Positions 43,979 through 53,701 of a DNA stretch of 64,000 nucleotides are shown in pieces. A program made the position numbers and the translations under genes. Source of the DNA: Stemphylium vesicarium (taxonomy: Eukaryota; Ascomycota; Dothideomycetes; Pleosporales; Pleosporaceae); assembly GCA_004380135.1 (NCBI GenBank), contig QXCR01000006.1:62001-126000 (forward strand). Reading direction: 5' to 3'. The first letter of the stretch is position 1; each line of letters begins with the position of its first letter. The notes beneath the pieces are model-generated. The model worked only from the letters and a program-made list of their open reading frames with translations, was not told the origin of the DNA and did not search any database.

Positions 43979-45008
43979 CTACTCGTATGTATTCTCGTAT
44001 GGATCTGCGTCGTCGATTTCATCATCCTCGCCGTTGTCAAAGTACTGTTCGGCGTTGTAGTCGTCGTCTGACTCTTCAGAGTCGGTGGATGCGGCCGACC
44101 AGTTGTCCTCCTCGTCTACTGCGTCGGGCTTGTCTTCGTCTGGCTCTTCTTCATCCTCATCGGCCTCTTCATCGGCCTCTTCCTCGGCACGAGCTTCGGC
44201 TTCATTGGTTCGCTCTTGTTCCGACTTAATGAGCCGCTCGATCTGGGATACGGCATTAACTTTGGTGACACCTAGTGTCCTGCGCTTCTTGGTGGTGTTT
44301 CCGTCGGCTCGCGTGCCGTCCAAGGTTGGACGCAGTTCGGCGGGGAAAAGGTCGACAACTGTATCATCATGAGTCTCAACTGCTGGTCTTGCCTATTCAA
44401 CCAACTCACCATATGGTCGCGCATCTAATTTAGGCAATCTCCTCCGCACCTTCAAGTATTTCGCAGAGTACGTCTGGTTGCCGGTGAAGGGATCAAATAG
44501 TGAGGCTTCGGTGGGCGCGGGCTCATTGGCCTTCCTCTTAAGGCCGTTTTTCATGCCATCATTCAGAATTGTGTAGAAGGGGCCTTCGTGTATACGGTCG
44601 CGAACGGCTAGGTGGTGTCTGACCATGCCCAACTCATCGTCGGTTGGCGGAGGCGCCTGTGGAGGGGGAGCGTCCTGTTTATGTCTCAGTGGCTTGTTCA
44701 AGGATGGGCTGCAGATAGCGCCTGAGTGTCGTGGCCGGAAGACATGATCTGGAGTCGCGCAACGCGATGCGACAGGCCAGCAGGCTACTCTAGATGGCGC
44801 AAGGAAGCAGCCGCCGCGATGGTCATGTTACGTGGAATTAATAGAGGGAGAGGCTCACGGGAAAGCGCTCGGCAGGGCCCTTCTGGATGTCGAGGCCAGT
44901 CAGATCCCAGTTGAGCTCTGTGCCGGCAATTGTTACTGTTCCTCGCGCGGGATTGAATGCCCCACGCGCACCACCGCGTCCACCGCCTCGTCCTCCTCTT
45001 CCCGACAT
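43979..45008 (-). CDS. RPC31: RNA polymerase III subunit RPC31 (RPC7)
   Basis: Subunit of the Pol III initiation subcomplex with RPC82 and RPC34; needed to transcribe tRNA and 5S genes. Exons 45008-44859, 44674-44410 and 44358-43979 give 264 residues. The protein starts with an RGG-type Gly/Arg stretch (MSGRGGRGGGRGG), followed by the family block LNWDLTGLDIQKGPAERFP. The middle has VRHHLAVRDRIHEGPFYTIL and YSAKYLKVRRRLPKLDARPYG. The tail is the very acidic Glu/Asp-rich domain typical of C31 (EEEADEEADEDEEE, then DDEIDDADPYE). The second intron is 51 nt with a GTGAGT donor; the first is 184 nt, unusually long for this window, and might hide a small extra exon. Head-to-head with the gene at 45564. 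Confidence 0.9.
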
Positions 45009-45563
45009 TTTGAATCAAGTGTGAACGGAGGCTCTAGAGAGGTCGCGTATTGCCTCGGCTTCAATTACGGGCAGATCCGATGTCGTCAAGTGAGGGTTGG
45101 GGAAAGCTGTGGAGTCAGAAATTATTTCGGTGCAGCTCGAACCGCGGCTTGCTAGGGCTGAGGGTGGGGTCCCAAAGGCGAGCTTGCACCTGCCGCCCCG
45201 CCACCTCACCCCCGAGCCTCTACCAGAACGCCGCCATACCAACATATCGTGAAACTGCTATTTGCTTCTCTGGAAACAAGAGGCAACAGCGCACGACTGC
45301 AACTCCGTATCTAACAAGTCATCTACACCACGAAGACGTCAACCTCGAACCAAGACGGCCACTGCGAAGCCGTCACCGCACATTAGGCTACAGGGAACGC
45401 GTGCAGACCACATCCTACGCGCAATCACATGAGCGGGAGCTAGAACTTTCCTTTACATCTTACCCGCCACGTTCCATACTGGGATTACTATCAGCGATCA
45501 AAAACATCAACATTCGTAGTCGCCTCGTCACACTGCTCCGAATCAGCCGCCCAAGCTTACAAC
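45009..45563. promoter_or_regulatory. Divergent promoter region (RPC31 / HSM3-like)
   Basis: 555 bp between two divergent start codons. It should hold both promoters and leaders. A plus-strand frame crossing 45050-45643 overlaps the start of the downstream gene in another frame and is taken as chance. Confidence 0.5.
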
Positions 45564-47429
45564 ATGGCGTCGTCGACAGCAGTACTGAGCGAGCTTTCGG
45601 AGCATTTGCAAAAGGTCGACCAGGATCCTACATGCCCTCTTGACATAGATCTGCTCGAGCGATGTGAGCTCTCCACCAACACTCTCGAATACTGGACCCA
45701 GATCTGGAAGGAGACAAGGCCGCTCTTTCTACAGATAGCAGCTCTGCTACCAAAGCTTCAACAGGATCCATCAGCACTTGTCCATTTCATTGTCAAGTTG
45801 GCTGAGCCATACCAATTTGAGGATATCAAAGACATTGACTTCGAGGTTGGCTTGGATCTGCAAGCTGTCCCGTTCCATAGCCTCATACTCACACTACTCG
45901 AGAAAGCAACCGCAAGCAGCACCGATGCTCAAGCGCTCGCCAACCGTCCAGTAGCCATATCAGCCATAGTCCGTCTATGGCTATGTACACAAGATGCTGG
46001 GGTAGCAACACAGGCCGAGGACCTCCTCACCTCTTTACTGGAAGTATCGAAGAATGAGCCTGTCTCCATCGACGGAAAATCCTCCCTGCATACATACGGC
46101 ACTGGTCCCATGTGGCGGCGACTCTTCAGCGACCGCGATATCAGTTCACTTTACTACCACTACACGTCGCTGAAAGAGCTCACTTCACCGCCACTTCCAC
46201 CCCTTAGCAAGCGCGACAAGACCATATCACAGGCTAGGCTGTTGTCGTGGTTGCCACGTGTTGCGGCTATGGACTGGAACGCCGTAGTCTCACCATATGG
46301 TGTTGACGCCGAGCGGGAAGTCGGTTTGAAAGGCGACCAAGGACTCCTTCACTACGCTGCCTTGAAGATGGTCGATACACAAGACGATATGCTCATGCAC
46401 ATGTCCCTACTTCAGTTCTACAGCGTGCTCATAACAACGGTCAAGACCAAGCCTCATCTTTCCCACTATGATTCGAGTCTCTCCTTGGATTTCTTGAAAC
46501 AAGAGGGTGTCCACAAAGGCATTATCGACTTCCATACGTCGGACACCCCCGGCCTCGACCACTCCTTCTTAAGCAGTCGGACTGCGCAGTACATCAGCAA
46601 TTACGCCTCGCATTACCCCGAGAATTTCGAAAACAGCGAAGAAATTCCTGCCATCCGGAACCATGTCCACCGAAATATCCGCAAGTGCGAAGCAAGTGAT
46701 CTGAGCATCATCTCTTCGATGCCAAGGTCGACATTGATACCACGAAGGGCTTCAGGACTAGCGTGGGACGACTGTGTCATCGTAGACATGCCAATCACGC
46801 GAACAAACCAAGATGCCCTGAAGACTCTCGCAGCCATCTTCCACGGTCCGCCAAAAGAAGAAATCACCTTCCCGCAAACCGAAACCCTGGGATTTGATGC
46901 TCAACGCAGACAGAAGGAGGCTGTATACGCGCGACTTCTCACTGCCTTGTTTTGGACAAAGAAACCCAGCATGTTCACCGACATCACAACTCACATGGAG
47001 ACTATTGCCATGAAGGAGAATGCCCTGGCTGCATTGACACTTGTGGGTGCGCTGATCACATCCTCGTGGTCTACTGAGCCTCTGCCAGACGTTCCGGCCA
47101 ATGATATGACATACGCCCGTCTCAGCTCCTTCCCCAAGTCCGGCCTCGACCTTATTCTGGACCCCAGTATCAGTGGACATGTGCTCCCTTCGCTACTGAA
47201 GCCCGCTACCACCTTTTCCAGTCTCGTTGGCGGTCGTGGGGATGCCGAGAACGCGGCGTACATCGTAGCGACAGCAAAATTCGAGGTCCTGAAGACACTC
47301 GGAAGGCAGATCGAGCAGGAGGACAATGGTCGCCAGGACGTTCTTGCCATGGTAAGAAGAAGAGTAGGTCAGGGTGTCTGGGGAGACAGCGGCGGCGTTG
47401 GTAGCAGGATCGGAACGCTGGAGTTGTAA
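45564..47429 (+). CDS. HSM3-like (proteasome base chaperone/PSMD5-type) helical repeat protein
   Basis: One exon, 621 residues, ATG in a good context (CAACATGGCG). The sequence is almost entirely helical with no signal peptide or membrane segment. It opens with a short helix pair and then shows the ordered blocks LPKLQQDPSALVHFIVKLAEP, FEVGLDLQAVPFHSLILTLLEKA, and IVRLWLCTQDAGVATQAEDLLTSLLEV. I associate these with fungal proteins annotated with the HSM3 N-terminal domain; yeast HSM3 is a chaperone of the 19S proteasome base and was first found through a mismatch-repair phenotype. The middle repeats that helical pattern (MDWNAVVSPYGVDAEREVGLKGDQGLLHYAALKMV). It is longer than yeast HSM3 (about 480). 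The assignment is by pattern memory and is moderate; a structure prediction showing an ARM/HEAT crescent would support it. Confidence 0.6.
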   Translation: MASSTAVLSELSEHLQKVDQDPTCPLDIDLLERCELSTNTLEYWTQIWKETRPLFLQIAALLPKLQQDPSALVHFIVKLAEPYQFEDIKDIDFEVGLDLQAVPFHSLILTLLEKATASSTDAQALANRPVAISAIVRLWLCTQDAGVATQAEDLLTSLLEVSKNEPVSIDGKSSLHTYGTGPMWRRLFSDRDISSLYYHYTSLKELTSPPLPPLSKRDKTISQARLLSWLPRVAAMDWNAVVSPYGVDAEREVGLKGDQGLLHYAALKMVDTQDDMLMHMSLLQFYSVLITTVKTKPHLSHYDSSLSLDFLKQEGVHKGIIDFHTSDTPGLDHSFLSSRTAQYISNYASHYPENFENSEEIPAIRNHVHRNIRKCEASDLSIISSMPRSTLIPRRASGLAWDDCVIVDMPITRTNQDALKTLAAIFHGPPKEEITFPQTETLGFDAQRRQKEAVYARLLTALFWTKKPSMFTDITTHMETIAMKENALAALTLVGALITSSWSTEPLPDVPANDMTYARLSSFPKSGLDLILDPSISGHVLPSLLKPATTFSSLVGGRGDAENAAYIVATAKFEVLKTLGRQIEQEDNGRQDVLAMVRRRVGQGVWGDSGGVGSRIGTLEL

Positions 47430-47649
47430 TCTACCAGCATGTCTGCTACGGGGTTTCAAGCCATCACGTCGCCATGCCCAGTTACGACTCGCATACACGA
47501 ACAAAAGAAAAATATAACAAATACCCCCCTTCATCAACGCAAACTACTGTGACAGAACACAAATACCCCAGTCAACCAAACAGCATCTACCAGGCAGGGT
47601 CGACCACCCTCGAACGTCACCTTCACTCAACAGAGCCAAAAAGAACAGC

Positions 47650-47655
47650 AAAAAA
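47650..47655 (-). terminator. Pol III T-run terminator for tRNA-Leu
   Basis: Six T residues on the minus strand begin 36 nt after the tRNA 3' end (TTCTTTTTTGCTG). It is the nearest run of four or more T and is the likely RNA polymerase III stop. Confidence 0.6.
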
Positions 47656-47690
47656 GAACCTGGGGTATCTGACTGAAGCCAGACGAATGC

Positions 47691-47788
47691 TGATGAGAAC
47701 GGGACTCGAACCCGCGCCACTTTCGTGACCAGGAATATACGTTAAGATAACCTTAACCTGGCGCCATAACCAACTCGGCCATCTCACC
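47691..47788 (-). tRNA. tRNA-Leu(AAG) with a 16-nt intron
   Basis: Reads CUU leucine codons. The acceptor stem GGTGAGA pairs with TCTCATC, with discriminator A at 47691. The anticodon stem CCAGG/CCTGG encloses a loop with anticodon AAG at 47754-47752. A 16-nt intron at 47750-47735 lies one base after the anticodon, the canonical position for tRNA endonuclease. The long variable arm is a hairpin (CACGAAAGTG), as in type II leucine tRNAs. The T arm is GCGGG TTCGAGT CCCGT and supplies the internal B box. CCA is not encoded. Confidence 0.97.
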
Positions 47789-48509
47789 ATTGATTGGTTG
47801 TTTTGATGACTAACTGTGAAGTTTGTAGGTTTAAGTAGCAGTTAATATTGTTTGGAAACTGCGGACAGGTACTACAGGCAACTGCACGGGAAGAAAACCA
47901 GGTACAAAGAGGGTATGTGGGTGTGCGGGCATGGTAGTACGAGAAATTTCTTGTGGGTGGGGGTGATTAGGGCAGAAGTGGGGCCTTTTCTGACAACAAA
48001 ATACGGAAAGATGGGAGACCACGAACAAAATAAGATTTTGACAAATTAGCAGTTCAGAACTTCAGGGACATGAACAACAAAGAGGCGGACACACAAATTT
48101 ATGGATCATCTAATACTAATTATCTCCTTTCCTTCTCTTCCACACCCAAACGACATGCTACGGCCCCTTTTCAAAAGATTGCCAGTCGCCAAAACTTAAC
48201 TTCTCATCCCTCACTTCACACATTGCTATATACCACATCGCTCATGAATCCAAGCCAAAAACGACTAAAACACACATCCATACAAACAGCGCCCATTCCC
48301 AACGCCAAACTAAACTAACGAGGGTATGTGCGTGCAATCAAGTTCGCTAAAAAAAAAAAAAAAAAGTCAAAAACGTCGTCAGAAGAAGGATGTAAGCAGA
48401 AAAACCCCTCAGATCGATAAGAAGACATCCTTGGTATACCCGCTTTCCTTGCCTCTTTCTCTTTCTCTCTTCTTCTCTCTCATCAAACTCATTATCCAAA
48501 GCACTCCAT
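47789..48509. other. Gap: tRNA upstream region and 3' UTR of the F-BAR gene
   Basis: About 720 bp, AT-rich, no protein gene. It contains the 3' UTR of the gene that starts at 52586 and the 17-A run at 48349-48365. Confidence 0.5.
48349..48365. repeat. 17-nt A homopolymer
   Basis: Uninterrupted A run on the plus strand (T on the F-BAR transcript, about 150 nt after its stop). It is not next to any retroelement-like sequence, so it is read as a simple repeat. Confidence 0.9.
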
Positions 48510-51500
48510 TTAACACGGCTGCAAGTAATTTGACGGCACAAGACCGGGTCTACCCTGCTTACCCACAGCCTCCGCCTCCCACCATCCATCATCCTGCAAG
48601 CGGAGAACAGCGAGGATATCGCCCTTTTGGAAGCCCAATTCCTCTGGGATCTGGGCTGCGTACGAGTACATGGCGCGAGCTGCGGTTTGTCGTTAGTTTT
48701 TGAATGGAAAGCGTTACCAGATGTGGAAATCAGGAGGGATCACTTACAGTAGTTCAGAATCACTCTGCCTTGGCTGTTGTAGTTCTTGGGCTCAGCAAGA
48801 CTCTTGCTTCGCGCCCGCGACTCGGCTCTCACGGAGCTGCTAGAGCCGCCGCTGAAGCCGAATTCGCTGCCGCCCATGTAGGAGCTCGTTGGTCGAGCGG
48901 ATGAGGTGTTCGCCCTGCCACGCACACTGCCTCCGTACTGGCTTCCACCGTAGACACTGCCTTCTCCTCGCTCGCTGCCTGCGGTGGAAAGCGCAAGGGC
49001 CATGTCGCTTCCTCGAGAGCTAGTCGGTCGTTCAAAAGACTGGCGGAATTGGGGGTTCGGGCTTGCTGCTCGAGAGGATGGGGCCGCGCGCGATTGTGGT
49101 CGAGACTGCGCTTGTGCAAAAGCCGGCTGAGGAGGTTGCTGAGGGGGTTGTTGAGGAGCCTGTTGAGGGGGCGGCTGCTGTTGCGGCGGAGGCTGCTTCG
49201 GAGGCTGGGGTGATGCAGTACGTTGCATGTTGTTTACATTAGGCGAGGCACCACGGGTAGATGCGTACGAGTTGCGTCCGATAGGTGTACCATAGGATTG
49301 CGCTGGGGCAGTAGCCGTCTGCGCTCGCGGTCTGCCTCCAGCATTGGACGGAGCATAAGGGTTTGGCGATGCTGTTCGACTGAACGAAGCTGCAGGAGAA
49401 GCCGGCGGCTGCTGTCGTGGCTGCTGTCTCGATGCCGGTCGCGATACTGGCGGTTGTGGTTGCTGTGGTCGCGGTGCTGGTTGTTGTGGTCGAGGTGCTG
49501 GCTGAGCAGCCGGTTGAGCAGCTGGTTGTTGGCGCAACGGGCGCTGAGATGCTTGCGACTGCGGTCTTTGCACGGGCTGTGAGGGGGCTGGCTGCTGTCG
49601 CGGCGCCGGCTGATAAGTCGACGGTGATTGAGGCTGCTGTTGGGGTGGCGTCGAACGATAGGAGTTTTGAGGCGAGGCTTGTGGTTTAGTGTTCAGAACG
49701 GGTCGAGGGCTGACAGCGCGCGCAGGTGCTGGAGAAGCGACCCGGGGAGAAGCAGCTCGCGTAGGGGCAGTCCGGGGAGTCTCTTGTTTCGTAGGGCTCC
49801 GGCTGGGAGCACGAGACGAATCCCCACTATTGAACATGCTCACCTTCTGGTTGACATACATCTGGGTAGTCTTCTGCATTTGACGGGACGTGTGTGCGGG
49901 CTTTGGGGCGCCCAATCGAGACATGGGTGGTTGTTCATATTGGGGTGGAGGCGTACCACGCTTGGCTGCAGTCACATTGGCGTTGGCAAGAGGTGTAGGT
50001 GCACTGCCAGCAAGCTTTGAGCCGACAGCAGGTGTACCAGGTGCACCAGGTGCAGGTGTGGCGAGGCCATGGTAGCGATCCGCAGTCTGGCGTACAGAGG
50101 GCTGCTTGCGCTCTTCAGGTTGACGGACTGAGGTTTGTTTCGTGACGCCCCTCAGTTCCTCAAGAGCCTGCGCGATAGGATCGAGCTCCTCCTGCGACTC
50201 TGGCTCTTGCTTTTGCTGCTTGCTCTTGTCTGGCGAAGCCACGTCGAACACATTATTACCAACATTGAGCTGGAAGTTGGCTCGGGGGTCAGCCGGTTCT
50301 GGGCTAGGAGATGGCGGTTTGCTCTGGATGGCGCGTTGCCCTCTGGTGGCAAAGCTCTTTGGGGGGCTAGCTTTCTCCTCCGTAGTCCTGCGCGAAGAAG
50401 CTGTCCATGTATTGCGAGCACTGGGAGTGAGAGCCGGTGGTTCAACCTCGTGCTTGCTCTTTCTCCTTGCGAATGGACTGTTGAAGAAGCCCCTCTTCTT
50501 TTGCACTGAGCCCTCCTCTATCGGGCTAGGTTCAGGAAGCGGTGACTGCGGCATCGGTTTGCCAGGTGATGCAGAGCCACTGGGAGGCTCAATGCTGGAG
50601 AACGACGTGGGGTTCGAATATTCACTTTGCGAATCCCTGCTGGCAGGACGAGCAGGACTTGGGTTTGAGCTCCGATCAGATGGCGCATCAATGCGGCAGA
50701 ACTGCGTCATTCCGTCTGCTGGGTAATCATTGTGCGGAACCTCCCTCTGCTGATACTGTTGGCGGGCTTGCTCTTGTGCTTGGACAAGTCGAGGATCTGG
50801 CTGAATTGCTCGTGCAAGTCGGGGCGACTGGAGTGCTTGTGGTGACTCTACGGGTTCTGTGCGTCGCCGTAGAGGCTCAATATGCTGTCTTGCTGGCTCT
50901 GTGTGTTGTCGCAGAGGTTCGATCTGCTGCTGCCTTGCTGGTTCCGTATATTGCCTCACCGGCTGCTGTCGGGACTGCTCTATATATTGTCTTTGCTGGT
51001 CCACACGCTGTCGTGGTGGCTCTGCATACTGTCGTTGCTGCTCTGCTTGCTGACGCTGCTGCTCTATCTGCCGTTGCTGCTCGGCTTGCCGTTCCTGCTC
51101 TGCCTGCCGTTGCTGCTCTGCCTGCCGTTGCTGTTCAGCCTGTCGTTGTTGTTCTGCTTGGCGTTCCTGTTCTGCTTGCTGAAGTTGCTGCTCTAATTGT
51201 CGTTGCTGTTCTGCTAGCTGACGTTGCTGCTCTGCTTGTTGACGCTCAAGTTCTGCTTGCTGAAGTTGCTGCTCTAATTGTCGTTGCTGCTCTGCTAGCT
51301 GCCGTTGCTGTTCTGCCTGCTGTAGTTGCTGCTCAGCTTGTTCCTCCAATTGCTGTAGCGACGGCTCGACCCGGGACATGTCTACCGAGTGACGGGAGCC
51401 GATTGACTGACGCTGCCTGTCGATTGACTGACGAGGTTTGTCCATCGAATGGAGGGGCAACGCATCAATCTCGTCCGGCGCAATCGGGCGCGTCTGCTGT

Positions 51501-52586
51501 TGAAGGCCTAGCTGGCGAGCTAGCGGGTTGTTTGGATCATGGTGCGATTCGAAGCTTGAAGGCGCTGGTGATGAAGCGCGATACGCCGGGTTTAGCGTCC
51601 TCGCGAATTGTGCGACTGAGTAATTCTCGTCCTCGGAGACCTGTGAGGAGGTTTCGGCGTCCCCTCTGCAGAAGTTAATGAACTTGGGCGCATCGGGGAT
51701 CTCCTGCCCGGTTCCAGACTCTTTGATAAAGCCACTGATGTCCTTTTCCACGTCGCAGTCCTCAAGGGATAGTCGCATCTTCTCGCAGGAAGCATCGTCG
51801 CTGACACACACGGTCGAAGCGATGTTGGCAAAGTTCCACAAGCTGCTCTTGGTGTAGTCGATGCGCTCTTCTTCGAGGTCCTGGAACTTGTCGCACGCAG
51901 CTTTCCAGTCTCGGTTCCATCTGCCTGTGGTCTCTTCGAGCACCTTGACTGCCGCCTCGTAATCCGCGCTCGTGGTGGTCAGGTTGATCTGGGTCTTCTC
52001 CAGCTTCGCCTTATTTTTGCGCTCCTCGTGTCCCATGACCATGTGCGCCTGCGCTAGGAAACCCTTGATCTTCAGACAGTCTTGCTCGTATCGGTCGCGC
52101 GCCTTGTTCATGGTGGCTGTCTGCTGCATCTTGAGCTTGAGCAACTTCTCAATGCCATTCTGAACAATCTTGCGCCTCTCTTTCATTCCGCCTGCGAAAG
52201 CTGCCAGGGGCTCCTCCAACTCCGTCTTCATCTGCTGTGCTATGCTCTGGTGTGCCTTTCCCATGGATTCGACCTCGGCCCGGATAACATCGCACGACAG
52301 GCGGAGGGTACCGGTTTCGCAGGATCCGAGGGGCTTTCGCGACAGATTGAGGAGTTTTCGTGAGTAGTCTTCTTCGATTGAGGCTCTTGCTACGTAAAAA
52401 TGTTTGAGTTCGTCATTGGTGACTTTGGCCGCGTGCATGCGGTCGAGCATAGGACCGACGCCAGCGTCATCTTTGCCCCAGAAGTTGTTGGCGACTAGAA
52501 ATGTTAGTTGCTTCCTGATGATGTTGCAGCAAGATTAACATACACGAGAGGGAGACCGAGGGCGGCTCCGTCGCCGCTGCACCCAT
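48510..52586 (-). CDS. F-BAR and SH3 cytokinesis protein (Cdc15/Imp2/Hof1 type)
   Basis: Membrane-bending scaffold that organises the actomyosin ring and septum. Exons 52586-52544, 52494-48748 and 48679-48510 give 1319 residues; introns are 49 nt (GTATGT donor) and 68 nt (GTAAGT donor, ACTAAC branch point), both phase 1. The F-BAR domain spans about 13-290: SLSFANNFWGKDDAGVGPMLDRM, VTNDELKHFYVARASIEEDYSRKL, then long basic coiled coils. A Gln/Glu/Arg-rich coiled-coil repeat lies at about 415-580. A very long disordered Pro/Gln/Ser region follows with many PxxP and S/T-P sites, likely phosphorylated. The last exon encodes the SH3 domain (AMYSYAAQIPEELGFQKGD, DDGWWEAE, GLVPSNYLQP). The SH3 exon is found only if the splice at 48748 is recognised; without it the frame stops eight bases later. 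Confidence 0.95.
50845..51350 (-). repeat. Coding Gln-rich tandem repeat in the F-BAR gene
   Basis: An array of short imperfect units encoding AEQQRQ, LEQQLQQAE and similar six- to nine-residue steps, densest at 51030-51345, with degenerate TEPARQ-like units at the left end. It forms a continuous charged coiled coil without breaking frame. Confidence 0.85.
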
Positions 52587-53701
52587 GGCGGCTGTGTTTA
52601 CTGCTTCAGCGAGGGCTATTTGCGACAATTAATGGTGATTGCGAGGAAGCGAATGCTCGCAAAGGTTATTATGAAGAATGACAGCTATGTAATATTCAGT
52701 CAATGGAGCCTGTGCCGGATGTTGGGGATGTGGGCCAGGGTGCGCTGGCGGTGTACCCTGTGTTGACGCTCGCGAGAATCACCATGGCGACGCGAGGGGT
52801 AGCGCTAGCCCAAGCAGCCCTATGACGAACCCCAAGACTACTTGGGTATCCCATAGGCTGCGGCCAGGTTACTACACCCCTATTCTCGTTTCCACGGGAG
52901 CTCTGGGGAAGTTTTGTTTTTGTGGTTCTTGGTGTTTGGTCGACCCGTTCATCGCGGAGAGTGCGTCTCATCGTGATCATTGCACCCCATCGACGCATTG
53001 CCAGCGGGCGAACAAGCAATAATCCTGAGCTTGGGCGTGTTCAGCGTACTTTGTGTACGGTCGAGATTGAGGATGGAGTTTGTAAGAGAGTGTTTTCATT
53101 CGGGTTGCCGTCCGCTTTGGTAGTAAAGCCTACAATGTTTTTGAGGAGAGGTCTCGTAGTAAAGCCTGGCTGCATCATCTTGTATATACCCGTCGTGATA
53201 CATGGAATGCCTAGGTATGTATGCACTGCGGTAGTCGCTTGGGATGTCATCATCGACGCAGGGCACGTAGCAGTGTCTCGACATCGTTCAGAGGTGCGGC
53301 AGGGAAGAGTCATTGACTTGGATGACCGAGTGTGGGGTACTACGACGAGAGGCAGCTTGAGCCTCATTGCCAGCCAGCCAGCCAGCCCATGCACCAATTG
53401 CCGGCTGCTGTAAAATTCTAAATATCAACCAACGTCTAATCCCAAGTGCGATGCAATGCTTAAATGAAAACCCCCATAATGTCCAGCCGCAACCCCTTTA
53501 GTATGGCTCTGCCCAACTTCTCGCGTCAAACGTGGCAGGTGTCCCTCCTCTCCTACTCGGTGCCAAGCCCGCTTCGCTCTTCCTGCATCGCCGACTGAAC
53601 GTCTGGTTATCACAACCGTACCCAAAACCTCACAGTCCCCCCATCTCCGCCCCCTCCACCACCCCCACCCGCCACGCGCTGCTCATGGAAAACCTCTTTC
53701 G
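52587..53701. other. 1.1-kb divergent gap (F-BAR / NOT1)
   Basis: Upstream of two divergent genes and so the site of both promoters. No protein gene is supported; frames at 52922-53413 and 53041-53397 overlap each other on opposite strands and look random. The last 200 bp are strongly C-rich on the plus strand (CCCCCCATCTCCGCCCCC area), typical of the NOT1 leader. Confidence 0.45.

Noticed and set aside
48349..48365. A-run as the tail of a retroposed element
   Set aside because: No target-site duplication or element-like sequence beside it; it lies in a 3' UTR.
50542..51678. 378-codon plus-strand frame opposite the F-BAR gene
   Set aside because: It is the antisense of the Gln-rich repeat, giving Leu/Ala/Val-rich repetitive translation; the minus strand carries the recognisable F-BAR/SH3 protein.
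48740..52450. F-BAR gene as a single exon from 52450 to 48740
   Set aside because: This would omit the conserved FANNFWGKDD opening and the SH3 domain, both recovered by introns with good signals.
53041..53413. Overlapping frames on both strands between F-BAR and NOT1
   Set aside because: Frames of equal length on both strands in a promoter region, with no family pattern.
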